This document shows, one piece after another, positions 7,900-17,413 of a stretch of DNA of 64,000 nt (positions are counted from its first letter, which is position 1; every line of letters begins with the position of its first letter). The DNA lies in the NCBI GenBank assembly GCA_964244295.1, contig CAXTIG010000008.1, positions 1 to 64,000 on the forward strand, written 5' to 3'. The notes under the pieces were generated by a model. It was not told the origin of the DNA. It did no database searches and saw nothing but the letters and a program-made list of their open reading frames with translations. This DNA is from JAJAZB01 sp964244295. Its GTDB lineage: Bacteria; Bacteroidota; Bacteroidia; Cytophagales; Spirosomataceae. The position numbers and the translations under genes were made by a program.

Positions 7900-10800
7900 T
7901 TACACCGCCCTTTCCCGCTCCTGCCGCAACACAAAAATCACGTTCGAGGTAAATTTCGTGGTGTCGATTTCCTCACAAACCAGCCCCTGCCGCGCCGCCA
8001 GTTGCCGGATGGAGTTTCCCGACAAAAAAGACAACCCTTGCGCGGTGGTTTTGTTGAACGAAAACAGTTTCGTCGAAAAAAACTCGGACAGCCGGGTGCC
8101 CTGGTGCCGGTCTTCGAGGTCCTTGTTGCCATCGCGGATGATGACGCTGCCGCCGGGATTGAGGCGGTTCACGCAGGTTTCCAGTACGGTTTGTTGCTGC
8201 GCCGGTTGCAGGTAATGCAGCACGTCGCTCAGGATGATGGTGTCGTAGGTGGCGAAGCGGTAGGTCAGCACGTCGGCGGGGCTAAACCGGATGCGGTCGG
8301 TTTTGTCGAAACACTGGTTCGCCACGGCGATTTTTTCTTCGTCGTAGTCGATGCCCGTCAGCCGCCGTTCCGGGGCCGAAAACAGCAGCGCGTAGGACAT
8401 AAATCCGTAGCCGCAGCCGATGTCGAGCACGCTGGCGTCGCGGGGCACCAACTGGTCGAAAAGCCGGTAGTTGCCCTCCATGCCGGTTTTGATGCGCATG
8501 TACCATTCCAGCACGGGGCCTTTGTAGAGGTAGTTGGCAAGCAGCCGCTCGCGGTGGTAGTCGGGGGTTTCGACCTTCATTTTCAATTCCTCGTACTGCG
8601 CCCGAAAGTAGCGCCCCACCGCTTTTGCGCGCTCGGCGTAGCCCGTTCCCCAGCGCGGGTCGTCGGGGGTGATGCGGGGGAGAAATTGCAGGGTGAGCGT
8701 GCCGTCTTTCACCATAAAATCGCCCTTGCTCATCACGTAGCCGGTGCCGTGCAGCACGATGGGCAACAGGTCGAGGTGTAGTTTTTCGGCCAGGAAAAAA
8801 GCGCCTTTGTGAAAGCGGCCCATCGTGCCGTCCGGCGAGCGGGTGCCTTCGGGGAACACCACCAACGAGTAGCCCAGCGCCACTTTTTTGGCCAATCCGT
8901 CGAGGCTTTTTTCTACGCCTTCGTCCACCGGGTAAAAATCGGCCATCCGCGCTACGGCCCCGAACAAGGGCGAATTCCAGACCCAGTGGTTGGTAAGCAG
9001 AATTACCTTTGGGTGCAGCATCAGCGTCAGCAAAATGTCGAGCACCGATTGGTGGTTGCCAATCAGGACGGCGGGTTTGGCGAAAGCCTCCCCTTCTGGA
9101 TTAATGATGGTTTTCTTCACGTTCCCCATCACGTAAATCATCGATTTCGCAAAATTGGAGAGCAAAACGTGGTAAACCTCCCGACTTTTCTCCCGATTGA
9201 AGGGAGATAAAACCATGAAAAATGGTCCAATTACTGTGAGAATCAGGCAGCCCGAAACGAAATACGTCAGGCCAAAAGCCGATTTTAACAACTTGCTCAT
9301 CGTCCAGGGAAACAACCCTTTTTCAATGCGGTTTTTTATCAGCAAGCGAAAGAAAAAAGGAATAAGCACCTGCGAAATCAACACCACGCAACCGATGCCG
9401 ACGATGGAAATAACCGCGATGGATTTTAACGCCGGATGTTTGGCAAAAATCAAGGCCCCCAGGCCCGCCATCGTCGTGATGCCCGACAGCAAAATGGAGG
9501 ATTTGTAGGAGGCCAGGTTTTGTTTGTCCGTCCGGTATTCCTGCAACAGCCCGTCCATGATAAACAAACTGTAATCGTCACCCAGGCCGAAAATAAGCGC
9601 CGAAATGATGATGTTGACGATGTTGAAGTGAATGCCGAAAATGCCCATGATACCCAGAATCCAGACCCAGGTAATCGCCATCGGCACGAACGAAACCAGC
9701 GCCAGTTCCAGCCGCCCGTAGGTGAGCAGCAACACCGTAAACACGAGCAGCGAGGTCATCCAGGCAATCCGCTGAAAATCGGCCTCCACGCCCTCGACCA
9801 ACTGATTGGTGAGCGCCTGTTTGTCCACCACCGACGTCTGCGGGCGGTTTTCAAACGCCGCGTACACCCGGCGGTTGTGCTGCGGGGCCACTTTCAGCAG
9901 CGTCACCACCGTGGCCCGACCGGGCGTTTCAGTGAGGTATTCGTCGAGGGCCGTCTCGCGCAGCGCGGCGCGTTGTTGCCGGTCGAGGGGCTGAAAATCG
10001 GCGTTCAGAAATTCCCCGAAGGCGGCGAAGGCGGTTTCCCGAAAACCCAACGCTGCGCCTTCCGTAAGCAGCGTCGCCAGCAGGCGGGTCTTTTTTTCGG
10101 GCGTCCAGTACGCATTCCAGCGCTGGATTCGTGCTTTTTGCATCGAATCCGAAGGCAAGAGCGACGCCACGCCGGAGGCGCTCCGCACCAGGCCCTGCCG
10201 TTGAAGGCGCTCCACGGTGGTCATCGCCCGTTCGTTTTGCCGCAACGCCGCGTCGAGGTCGCGGCCTTCCGAGAGCACGTACATCGATTGCAGCGAGTAG
10301 GCCGTGAGCCGGTTGAGGGCGGTTTCGGCCCGGCGGGTTTGCGCCGACATGAAATTCATGTGGAGCACATTGGTTTCGAACCCCACGAAGCGGGCCGAGT
10401 AGGCAAACACGACCGTCAGCACCAAAATCAGCCCCAGCAGCGGCTTGCTGTACTCCAGCCGGTGGGCCGCAAGCCGGTCAATCCAAGAGGGTTTTCGTTC
10501 ATTCACGGGGGCGGGAGCATCGCCCATCGTGATCAGGTGGGGCAGAAAAACCAGCGAAGCCAGCGCCGCGCCAATCAACGCAAACGCCGCGAACAGGCCC
10601 AGGTCGCGGAGGAGTTCGGATTCCACGAACTGTAAGCACAAAAACCCGCCGATGGTGGTGAACCCGCCCACGGTCAGGGGCAGGGCCAGGTCGGCGATGA
10701 CCGTGCGGATGTGGCGGGTGTGGCGGTAGTGGTTGAAGACGTGCAGCGAATAATTGACCGCCACGCCGAGGATGATCGAGCCGGTGGCGAGGGCAATCAC

Positions 10801-11763
10801 CGAAACCTGTCCTTTCAGGAAAAACAACACCGCCGCCGAAAATAAGCCCCCGAATACCACCGGCACCAGCACCAGCAGCGGTGCCCGTTTTTTCCGAAAA
10901 TACAAGCCGATGAACAGCACCAGAAACAGCACGGTCACGCCCTGGGTCAACTGCGCATCACGCCTGATTTGCAACGCGTTGCCCACCGCCACGACCGTCG
11001 CGCCGAAGTAAGTGGCGGTGGTTTGGCGGTTTGCGCTGAGGGTAGAAATGATGTCGTCCAAACCCAGCAGCAGGCGTTCGTTTTGGCCGGTGTTGTTGGT
11101 CGGAAAAGCCGGGGAAACAAAGAGCAGCAGGTGGCGGTGGTCTTTGCTGATGACGTAGCCGTCGTACAACTCAAAATTGGCGTCGAACTGGAGTTGCTGG
11201 AGTTTTTGGTAGCCCAGCGTCGAAAGGCCCACCGGGTCGGCGGCAATGAATTGCTTGAGCACCAGCCCGGCGGGGGAAGTGAGCGTGCGGTAGTTCCGGC
11301 GCAGGGTTTGGCGCAGCACGGCGGGCGAAATCAGGGAATCCATCGCCCGGTAGTCGGCCTCGGTGAGGTAAATGGGCAGGCTTTCGCGGATGTTGCTGAA
11401 GAGTTCCAGCGCCTGCTCGTCGTCCACCTTGTAGGCCGTTTTGCCGAGGTAGGGCTTTAGTTTTTTGTCCGCCTCCTGGGCGAAGACTTCGGCGAAGGCG
11501 ACGAGGCTGTCGGGGGAAACGGGCGCGGTGGAATCTTTCGGAGAAACGGTGATGACGAGGCGGTCGACGAAGCGGGAATTTTGGAAAACCTGGTTGAGGC
11601 TTTCCGTTTTTTTGCTGCGCGGCAGCACCTTCGAGATGTCTTCTTCGAGGTGGAGTTGGGCGGCGAAGAACCCGGTGGTCAAAAAACTAAGCGCCACCAC
11701 CCCCCAAAACAAGCCCCGGCGTTTCTCGAAAAACTGGTACAGAAAAAGAAAGGGTTTGTCCAT
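7900..11763 (-). CDS. Trifunctional MMPL exporter / lysophospholipid acyltransferase / SAM methyltransferase
   Basis: A 1287-residue three-domain protein. Residues 1 to about 830 form an MMPL/RND-type lipid exporter, with a first helix near 18-37, a helix bundle at about 270-410 and another at about 670-830 containing GLGDDYSLFIMDG. Residues about 860-1060 are a PlsC-type acyltransferase with the HX4D motif in NHQSVLD and FPEGTRSPDG. Residues about 1090-1287 are a class I methyltransferase with the SAM loop VLDIGCGYGFMSYAL and acidic GIDYDEEKIAVA. This domain order is known in Bacteroidota, often near flexirubin-type loci. It may acylate, methylate and export one lipid or pigment conjugate. 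The substrate is inferred only. Confidence 0.93.
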   Translation of the reverse strand: MDKPFLFLYQFFEKRRGLFWGVVALSFLTTGFFAAQLHLEEDISKVLPRSKKTESLNQVFQNSRFVDRLVITVSPKDSTAPVSPDSLVAFAEVFAQEADKKLKPYLGKTAYKVDDEQALELFSNIRESLPIYLTEADYRAMDSLISPAVLRQTLRRNYRTLTSPAGLVLKQFIAADPVGLSTLGYQKLQQLQFDANFELYDGYVISKDHRHLLLFVSPAFPTNNTGQNERLLLGLDDIISTLSANRQTTATYFGATVVAVGNALQIRRDAQLTQGVTVLFLVLFIGLYFRKKRAPLLVLVPVVFGGLFSAAVLFFLKGQVSVIALATGSIILGVAVNYSLHVFNHYRHTRHIRTVIADLALPLTVGGFTTIGGFLCLQFVESELLRDLGLFAAFALIGAALASLVFLPHLITMGDAPAPVNERKPSWIDRLAAHRLEYSKPLLGLILVLTVVFAYSARFVGFETNVLHMNFMSAQTRRAETALNRLTAYSLQSMYVLSEGRDLDAALRQNERAMTTVERLQRQGLVRSASGVASLLPSDSMQKARIQRWNAYWTPEKKTRLLATLLTEGAALGFRETAFAAFGEFLNADFQPLDRQQRAALRETALDEYLTETPGRATVVTLLKVAPQHNRRVYAAFENRPQTSVVDKQALTNQLVEGVEADFQRIAWMTSLLVFTVLLLTYGRLELALVSFVPMAITWVWILGIMGIFGIHFNIVNIIISALIFGLGDDYSLFIMDGLLQEYRTDKQNLASYKSSILLSGITTMAGLGALIFAKHPALKSIAVISIVGIGCVVLISQVLIPFFFRLLIKNRIEKGLFPWTMSKLLKSAFGLTYFVSGCLILTVIGPFFMVLSPFNREKSREVYHVLLSNFAKSMIYVMGNVKKTIINPEGEAFAKPAVLIGNHQSVLDILLTLMLHPKVILLTNHWVWNSPLFGAVARMADFYPVDEGVEKSLDGLAKKVALGYSLVVFPEGTRSPDGTMGRFHKGAFFLAEKLHLDLLPIVLHGTGYVMSKGDFMVKDGTLTLQFLPRITPDDPRWGTGYAERAKAVGRYFRAQYEELKMKVETPDYHRERLLANYLYKGPVLEWYMRIKTGMEGNYRLFDQLVPRDASVLDIGCGYGFMSYALLFSAPERRLTGIDYDEEKIAVANQCFDKTDRIRFSPADVLTYRFATYDTIILSDVLHYLQPAQQQTVLETCVNRLNPGGSVIIRDGNKDLEDRHQGTRLSEFFSTKLFSFNKTTAQGLSFLSGNSIRQLAARQGLVCEEIDTTKFTSNVIFVLRQERERAV

Positions 11764-11865
11764 GAAGCGCCTGGGTTCGGCTCGATGCGTTTTCCGAAAA
11801 ATACGATTTCTGGTTGACTAGTTCACCATAAATTGGATGGTAGAATCGAGTGGCTTCCATCTCCA

Positions 11866-11911
11866 CCCAACCACCGCAGCGGCGGGACGGTCCGCCGCTG
11901 CGGTGGTTGGG
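11866..11911. repeat. Palindromic repeat, 20-bp perfect arms
   Basis: Arms 11866-11885 and 11892-11911 are perfectly complementary around a 6-base loop. It lies in the 229-base gap between the DUF2062 gene and the MMPL fusion, upstream of the fusion. There is no T-run, so it is not a standard terminator. It belongs with the other intergenic palindromes of the window. Confidence 0.85.
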
Positions 11912-11992
11912 TTGGATTGAAAAGGCTTTCTTCTGACCGTACAACTTGGGTTAGTTTACAAAAAAAAGCCATAGACGCGTCATGGGAGGTTT

Positions 11993-12382
11993 TTACCCCC
12001 TTTTTTCACCCACTCGCACCGGCTTCCTCCTCACCCCCTTCAACAAAAAAAGCGCCCCCAACCCCGCCCCCACACCGGCCAGCACGGCCAGGGTAAAGCT
12101 GCCGTAGAGGTACTGTTCAAAATTGCGTTGCACGGATTCGAGGGAGATGGTGCGGCTGAAGGCCAGCGTTTCGGCCCGGCTTCCCATCCAGTACCGGCCC
12201 AGCCAGTGGCTCGCGAACAGCAAGACCGGAATCATGGGCGGGATGCTCACGTGCGCGGCCAGGATGACTAGGGCTTTGTTGAGCTTCAACAACATGGCCG
12301 CCGGAATCGCGACCGCCAATTGAAAACCCCAAATCGGGACGATGCCCATGAACACCCCGAAAGCCACCGAAAGTGCCTTCAC
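11993..12382 (-). CDS. DUF2062 membrane protein
   Basis: A 129-residue protein with about three hydrophobic helices and the DUF2062 pattern: GVFMGIVPIWGFQLAVAI near the N-terminus, then LNKALVILAAHVSIPPMIPV. DUF2062 proteins are inner-membrane proteins of unknown function, very often next to or fused with family-2 glycosyltransferases. The start is a GTG overlapping the upstream glycosyltransferase stop as GTGA (4-base overlap), so the two are translationally coupled. It probably assists glycosyl-lipid handling in this operon; that role is inferred from context. Confidence 0.85.
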   Translation of the reverse strand: MKALSVAFGVFMGIVPIWGFQLAVAIPAAMLLKLNKALVILAAHVSIPPMIPVLLFASHWLGRYWMGSRAETLAFSRTISLESVQRNFEQYLYGSFTLAVLAGVGAGLGALFLLKGVRRKPVRVGEKRG

Positions 12383-13179
12383 TCGGTCAGACTCTGCGGG
12401 ATTGAATAGCTGTTGGTAGAGGAAAGCCCTGCCTTTTTTTTTACAAAAATGGCCCGGAAAAAGTCGCGGGGTTTGATGTACAAAAAAGCCCAGATGACGT
12501 ACACCGTGTTCAGAATCGTAATCCGGGTGAAGTCGGTGAAGGGCCGGAAGTGCGACACCCGGGTTTCCGGCGGCGCGTAGTACACCGACACCGGCACCCA
12601 GGCAATGTCGATGCCTTTCCAGTACGAGGTCACCAGCACTTCGGTTTCAAATTCAAACTTCCGGGTCAGGAAACGCCTTTTTTTCAAGGCCTGCAAGGGG
12701 TACAGGCGGTACCCCGACTGGCAGTCGGGCGAGTGGAGACCCGTTTCGACCCAAAACCAGAAGTTGGAAAACCGGTGCCCAAAACTGCTCTTGCCCGGCA
12801 CCGAAGGCTGGTCCATGTTCCGCGCTCCGATGAGGATGGTATCGGGCTTCGTTGCCAGCGCATTCATAAACACGGGCAGGTCGTGGGCAAAGTGCTGCCC
12901 GTCGGAGTCGATGGTGATGGCGTAGTCGTAGCCTTGTTCCGTGGCGAAGGCGAAACCCTGGCGCAGCGCCCAGCCCTTGCCCACGTTGGTGGGGTAGCTG
13001 ATGACCTGCACGAAGGGAAACGAGGGGAGAATCGTGGCCGTCTCGTCGGTGGAGCCGTCGTTGACCACGATGATGTGCTGCGTGTAAACGGCCACGTCGC
13101 GGATGACCCCCGCCAACGTCGTTGCGTTGTTGTAGGTGGGGATGAGCACGCACACGCGGAGGCGGTCGAAGTCGGTCAT
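12379..13179 (-). CDS. Family 2 glycosyltransferase (dolichyl-phosphate-mannose-synthase-like)
   Basis: A 266-residue cytoplasmic GT-A enzyme that would transfer a sugar from a nucleotide donor. The N-terminus carries VCVLIPTYNNATTL, IIVVNDGSTDET, the metal-binding region ITIDSDGQH (DxD-like) and the acceptor-side CQSGYRLYPL. The C-terminus ends in a hydrophobic stretch (FRITILNTVYVIWAFLYI-like) that may anchor it to the membrane. It is the first gene of the five-gene minus-strand operon, with a good -7 box at 13216-13223. In related loci it is predicted to glycosylate a lipid or pigment carrier. Donor and acceptor cannot be told from sequence. Confidence 0.92.
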   Translation of the reverse strand: MTDFDRLRVCVLIPTYNNATTLAGVIRDVAVYTQHIIVVNDGSTDETATILPSFPFVQVISYPTNVGKGWALRQGFAFATEQGYDYAITIDSDGQHFAHDLPVFMNALATKPDTILIGARNMDQPSVPGKSSFGHRFSNFWFWVETGLHSPDCQSGYRLYPLQALKKRRFLTRKFEFETEVLVTSYWKGIDIAWVPVSVYYAPPETRVSHFRPFTDFTRITILNTVYVIWAFLYIKPRDFFRAIFVKKKAGLSSTNSYSIPQSLTE

Positions 13180-13215
13180 TCGGGACTAAACTGGAGAGGT
13201 GGGTGTTGGTGCCAA

Positions 13216-13223
13216 CAAAATTA
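13216..13223 (-). promoter_or_regulatory. Bacteroidota -7 box for the lipid/pigment operon
   Basis: On the minus strand this reads TAATTTTG, a perfect match to TAnnTTTG, about 37 bases before the glycosyltransferase start. No well-spaced -33 TTG is visible. Confidence 0.5.
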
Positions 13224-13285
13224 AGCAGGAAAGCGCAACCGACTGGCGGCCCGTTTTAAAATCTTCTTACGGACTGAACCACCGG

Positions 13286-13361
13286 ATTTCCCGCAGATGG
13301 CGCAGATTTACGCAGAGTAAGGTTTGAAAATCTGCGTAAATCTGCGCCATCTGCGGGAAAT
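13286..13361. repeat. Palindromic repeat, 31-bp perfect arms
   Basis: Arms 13286-13316 and 13331-13361 are perfectly complementary around a 14-base loop. The sequence is a CGCAGATTTACGCAGA-type repeat. It occupies the 309-base divergent gap between the glycosyltransferase operon and the GH109 gene. The rest of the gap holds the two promoters and nothing else recognisable. Confidence 0.9.
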
Positions 13362-13452
13362 AGATTCCTAAACCCACGTTGTGGATATCGGATCGGACGG
13401 GGGTCATCGTAAAAAATCAGCCGTCGGTTCCGCTGCAATTCGCCGGGCTGTT

Positions 13453-13460
13453 TACCTTCA
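13453..13460 (+). promoter_or_regulatory. Possible -7 box (TACCTTCA)
   Basis: A degenerate TAnnTTTG match 28 bases before the GH109 ATG. The same octamer lies 19 bases before the deacetylase gene at 55667 (55640-55647), which gives slight support for a local promoter variant. Confidence 0.3.
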
Positions 13461-13488
13461 CGTCCTGAACCTCTGACCCCGTTTTCCC

Positions 13489-14841
13489 ATGCTTCCTCGT
13501 CGTGACTTTCTCAAAACTACCGGCCTTAGCCTGGCCGGGGCTACGCTGCTTTCGCCCGACTTGCTGGCCCATTACCAAGACCGCAAGGTACGCCTGGGCT
13601 TCATCGGCGTGGGCCTGCGGGGCCGCAACCACCTGCAAAACGTAATCGCCTCCTTTCCCGACGTAGACGTAACCGCCCTCTGCGATGTGGACCCCGACGC
13701 GCTGGCCAAATCTCAGGCCATGCTCCGCAAAGCGGGCCGGAAAGAAGCCGCTGCCTACGGGAAAGGAGACCGTGATTTTGAAAACCTGGTGAAACGCGAC
13801 GACGTGGACGGGGTTATCATCGCCACGCCCTGGGAGTGGCACGTGCCGATGGCCGTGGCGGTGATGAAGGGCGGCAAGTACGCCGGGGTGGAGGTGTCGG
13901 CCACGGTGACGCTCCAGGAATCCTGGGATTTAGTCGACACCTTCGAGAAAACCGGCTCGCCCTGCTCGATTCTGGAAAACGTGTGCTACCGCCGCGACGT
14001 GCTGGCGGTTTTGAACATGGTTCGGCAAAACCAGTTTGGCGAAATCAACCACCTGCAATGCGGCTACCAGCACGATTTGCGCGGGATTAAATTTAACAAC
14101 GGGACTTCCAACGGCACCGGCGTGGAATTCGGCGCGAAGGGCTTTTCGGAAGCGCACTGGCGCACCCAGCACTCGGTGGACCGCAACGGCGATTTGTACC
14201 CCACCCACGGCCTGGGGCCGGTGGCCGAGCTAATCAACATCAACCGGGGCAACCAGTTTTTGTACCTGACCTCGATGGCCTCGCCCGCCCGTGGCCTGCA
14301 CCAGTACGTGGTCGAAAAAGGCGGGGCCGACCACCCCAACGCCAAGGTGCAATTCAAACTCGGCGACGTGGTACAGACGATGATCAAATGCGCCAACGGC
14401 GAAACCATCCTCATCACCCACGACACCAACCTGCCCCGGCCCTACTCGCTGGGTTTCCGGGTACAGGGCACGAAGGGCCTCTGGATGGACGATGGCGATC
14501 AGATTTACCTCGAAGGTCTCAGCCCGAAACCCCACACCTGGGAACCCGCCGAGCCGTACCTGAAAAAATACGACCACCCGCTCTGGAAAAAATTTGGTGC
14601 GGAAGCCGAAGGCGCGGGCCACGGCGGGATGGACTACTTCGTGATCCGCGATTTTATTCTTTCCATCAAAACCCGCACGGCCCCGCCCCTCGACGTGTAC
14701 GACGCGGCGGCCTGGAGCGCCATCAGCCCGCTGTCGGAAGAATCCATCCGCAAGAATTCGGCTTCCGTGCCCATTCCTGATTTTACGCGGGGGAAATGGA
14801 AAACGCGCAAGCCGGTGTTTGCGCTGGGGGAGGAATCCTGA
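13489..14841 (+). CDS. Gfo/Idh/MocA-type glycosidase, GH109-like (alpha-N-acetylgalactosaminidase family)
   Basis: A 450-residue secreted protein with a Tat-like signal (PRRDFLKTTGLSLAGA, about 3-18) and an N-terminal Rossmann domain, VRLGFIGVGLRGRNH. The middle has WEWHVPMAVAVMKGGKY, then GVEVSATVTL where ordinary oxidoreductases have an EKP motif, and ENVCYRRDVLAVLNMVR, PTHGLGPVAE and GAGHGGMDYF. These blocks match the GH109 enzymes from Elizabethkingia closely. GH109 uses tightly bound NAD to cleave alpha-linked GalNAc by an oxidation-elimination route. It is followed by a TonB receptor and a DUF4249 lipoprotein in the same direction. Family assignment is firm; the natural substrate is inferred. 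Confidence 0.88.
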   Translation: MLPRRDFLKTTGLSLAGATLLSPDLLAHYQDRKVRLGFIGVGLRGRNHLQNVIASFPDVDVTALCDVDPDALAKSQAMLRKAGRKEAAAYGKGDRDFENLVKRDDVDGVIIATPWEWHVPMAVAVMKGGKYAGVEVSATVTLQESWDLVDTFEKTGSPCSILENVCYRRDVLAVLNMVRQNQFGEINHLQCGYQHDLRGIKFNNGTSNGTGVEFGAKGFSEAHWRTQHSVDRNGDLYPTHGLGPVAELININRGNQFLYLTSMASPARGLHQYVVEKGGADHPNAKVQFKLGDVVQTMIKCANGETILITHDTNLPRPYSLGFRVQGTKGLWMDDGDQIYLEGLSPKPHTWEPAEPYLKKYDHPLWKKFGAEAEGAGHGGMDYFVIRDFILSIKTRTAPPLDVYDAAAWSAISPLSEESIRKNSASVPIPDFTRGKWKTRKPVFALGEES

Positions 14842-15004
14842 AGAAGGGCACTCAGCCGCCGTGGTCGGGGTCCTCACCAACTACGGCGTTGGGTTTGACT
14901 AAAAACACGACTCGCGCCAGCGTTTGCCCGGTTTGGTACGTCCTGGAAGTGCAGCGGCTGCGTTTACCCTCCCTTCATCCACGACACTCCTTCCTCTAAA
15001 CCGC

Positions 15005-17407
15005 ATGAATCAACGTCTCCTGCTGCTGGCCACGTTCCTGTGTTTCGTTACTTTTTTTGCCGCCGCCCAAACCTACCTGCTCACCGGCACCGTCCGCGAT
15101 TCGCTCACCCAACAACCCCTCAACCGCGCCGCCGTCGTGATCGACTACGACAAATTCGCGAAGGGGAAAGGCACGTACACCGACGCGCAGGGCCGTTTTT
15201 CGCTGACCGTGGCACCGGGCAAGCGCATCGTGGTGGTGCGGCACGTGGGGTACCTGTCGTACCGGGCCGTGCTCAACGTGCAGGAAAATACGACCCTCTC
15301 CGTGCGAATGCCCACCGTGGCCAGCCAGTTGGAGGAAGTGATCGTGACCAGCAAGGGCTACGACCGTACCGTGCGCCAGCCGCTGCTGGGGGTGAGCCAG
15401 ATCAACATCGCGACGCTGAAACGGATGCCCGCCGCCCTGGGCGAGGTGGACATTTTGCGGAGCCTGCAAATGCTCCCCGGCGTGACCAGCGTGGGCGAAG
15501 CCGCCAACGGGGTCAATATCCGGGGCGGCACCACCGACCAGAACCTGATCCTGCTCGACGACACGCCCATTTTCAACCCCACGCATATGTTTGGGTTGTT
15601 TTCGGTGTTTCCACCCGATGCCGTCAGCGGGCTGGATTTGTACAAAGGCAACGTGCCCGCCCGCTACGGCGGCCGGGCCGCCTCGGTACTCGACATTGCC
15701 CTTAAAAACCCAAGCCTCGAACGCCTCCGCCTGTCGGGCGGCATCAGCCTGGTGGCCAACCGCCTGACGCTCGAAACGCCGCTGGTCAAAGACAAACTCG
15801 GCCTGCTGGTGTCGGGCCGGGGGGCCTTCAATGATTTTTTGATTCCTCTGGCCTCCAAACGCCTCGACAACATCAAGGCCAAATTTGGGGACGGCGTGGT
15901 AAAGGCGTTCTGGCGACCCAACGACCGCAACACGCTGACGGCGATGGGCTACTGGAGCAAGGATTTTTTCCAAACGGCCCTGCTGGGAAGTTTGGCCAAC
16001 ATTCCCTCCGTCGCCACGCAGTTTGACCACCAAACCACCAACGGGATGATCCGCTGGTTTCACACGCTCAACTCCCGCCTCAACGTGCAGACGACGGCCT
16101 TGATCGCCCGCTACGTTCCGCAGATTTTATCGGTGGAAGACAGCACCGCCAATCGGGTTGCCCTGCGGCAGGCTTTGTTGCAGCGGACCCTGAAATCGAA
16201 CCTGAATTACCAGTTGGAACGTCAGAAAATCGAAGTGGGCCTGAGCACCACCCAGTACCGGCTCGATCCCGGCGAGTTGCTCCCCGGCCGCAGCCCCAGC
16301 GTGAATTACCAGACCACGCCCACCGAGCGCGCCCTTGAACTGGCCCTGCACGCCGAGGACGAAATCAGCCTGTCGCCCAAGCTGGCCGTGTCGGCGGGCC
16401 TTCGGTACTCGCAGTTTCTCAACCTGGGGCCGGGCGTGGTGCGGCGCTACGCCAGCGACGAACTCATCGACGCCACCACCGTGGTGGATTCGGTCAGTTA
16501 CGGAGCGGGGCAGGTCACGCGGAGCTACGGGGGCTTCGAGCCTCGGCTGGGCATTCGCTACTCGCTGGGGGAAAATGCCTCGGTCAAAGTCGGCTATAAC
16601 CTCATGCGGCAGTATTTGCAGGTGGTTACCAACACGACCACGCCCCTGCCCACCTCGCGCTGGAAAACCAGCGACGCGAACATCCGACCACAAATCAGCC
16701 AGTTGATTTCGGCGGGCTGGTTCCAGAATTTCAGAGAAAACATTTACGAAGTGTCGGCGGAGGTGTACTACCGCGCCACCCGCAACGTGCTCGATTACAA
16801 GCCGGGAGCCAATTTCCTGCTCCAACCCTACCCCGAAACCCAACTGCTCCAGGGCCGCAGCAAGGCCTACGGGCTGGAGGTGATGTTTACCAAGAAAAAA
16901 GGGGAACTCACGGGCTGGGTCAACTACACCTACGCCCGCACGCTCAACCAGGTCAGTCAGGGCACCGGTTTCACCAATCAAATCAACAACGGCGATTGGT
17001 ACCGGGCCAACTACGACCGGCCGCACAGTTTCAACGCCAGCCTCAACCTCAACCAGGGCAAACACCACAGCTTTTCGTTCAATTTTGCCTACAGCACCGG
17101 ACGGCCCTACACCGCGCCGGAGGGGTTCATCCGCTACCAGGGGCAGACGTTTCCGTACTACGACGAGCGCAACCAATACCGGCTCCCGGCCTACCACCGG
17201 CTCGACTTTGCCTGGAATATTTACGGCCCCAGCCTCAAGGCCCGCCGCTGGCAAGGGCACTGGACGTTTACGGTGTACAACCTCTACGGCCGTCGGAACG
17301 CGTACTCGATTTTTTACCGCACCGAGGGGCGGGCCACCAACCCGTACCGCTTGCAGATTTTTGCTGCTCCTATTCCTAGTTTGACGTACAATTTTGAGTT
17401 TAACTGA
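15005..17407 (+). CDS. TonB-dependent receptor with carboxypeptidase-like domain
   Basis: An 800-residue outer-membrane receptor. I chose the ATG at 15005 because it begins a clear signal peptide (MNQRLLLLATFLCFVTFFAAAQ); the frame stays open upstream to 14924 but that extension looks non-coding. Residues about 24-110 are a CarboxypepD_reg-like beta-sandwich, about 130-240 the plug domain (ISQINIATL-type start, NGVNIRGGTTDQNLILLDD), and the rest a beta-barrel ending in an aromatic residue followed by Asn (TYNFEFN). It imports a large ligand using TonB energy. The neighbouring DUF4249 lipoprotein is the usual partner of this receptor class. Ligand unknown. Confidence 0.93.
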   Translation: MNQRLLLLATFLCFVTFFAAAQTYLLTGTVRDSLTQQPLNRAAVVIDYDKFAKGKGTYTDAQGRFSLTVAPGKRIVVVRHVGYLSYRAVLNVQENTTLSVRMPTVASQLEEVIVTSKGYDRTVRQPLLGVSQINIATLKRMPAALGEVDILRSLQMLPGVTSVGEAANGVNIRGGTTDQNLILLDDTPIFNPTHMFGLFSVFPPDAVSGLDLYKGNVPARYGGRAASVLDIALKNPSLERLRLSGGISLVANRLTLETPLVKDKLGLLVSGRGAFNDFLIPLASKRLDNIKAKFGDGVVKAFWRPNDRNTLTAMGYWSKDFFQTALLGSLANIPSVATQFDHQTTNGMIRWFHTLNSRLNVQTTALIARYVPQILSVEDSTANRVALRQALLQRTLKSNLNYQLERQKIEVGLSTTQYRLDPGELLPGRSPSVNYQTTPTERALELALHAEDEISLSPKLAVSAGLRYSQFLNLGPGVVRRYASDELIDATTVVDSVSYGAGQVTRSYGGFEPRLGIRYSLGENASVKVGYNLMRQYLQVVTNTTTPLPTSRWKTSDANIRPQISQLISAGWFQNFRENIYEVSAEVYYRATRNVLDYKPGANFLLQPYPETQLLQGRSKAYGLEVMFTKKKGELTGWVNYTYARTLNQVSQGTGFTNQINNGDWYRANYDRPHSFNASLNLNQGKHHSFSFNFAYSTGRPYTAPEGFIRYQGQTFPYYDERNQYRLPAYHRLDFAWNIYGPSLKARRWQGHWTFTVYNLYGRRNAYSIFYRTEGRATNPYRLQIFAAPIPSLTYNFEFN

Positions 17408-17413
17408 TGGAAG

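Noticed and set aside
4231..13179. Calling this operon a complete flexirubin cluster
   Set aside because: Ketosynthases, darA/darB-type genes and tyrosine ammonia-lyase are absent from the window; only accessory genes are seen.
13489..14841. GH109-like gene and the sialidase-like gene as one glycan locus
   Set aside because: They are almost 48 kb apart with many unrelated genes between them.
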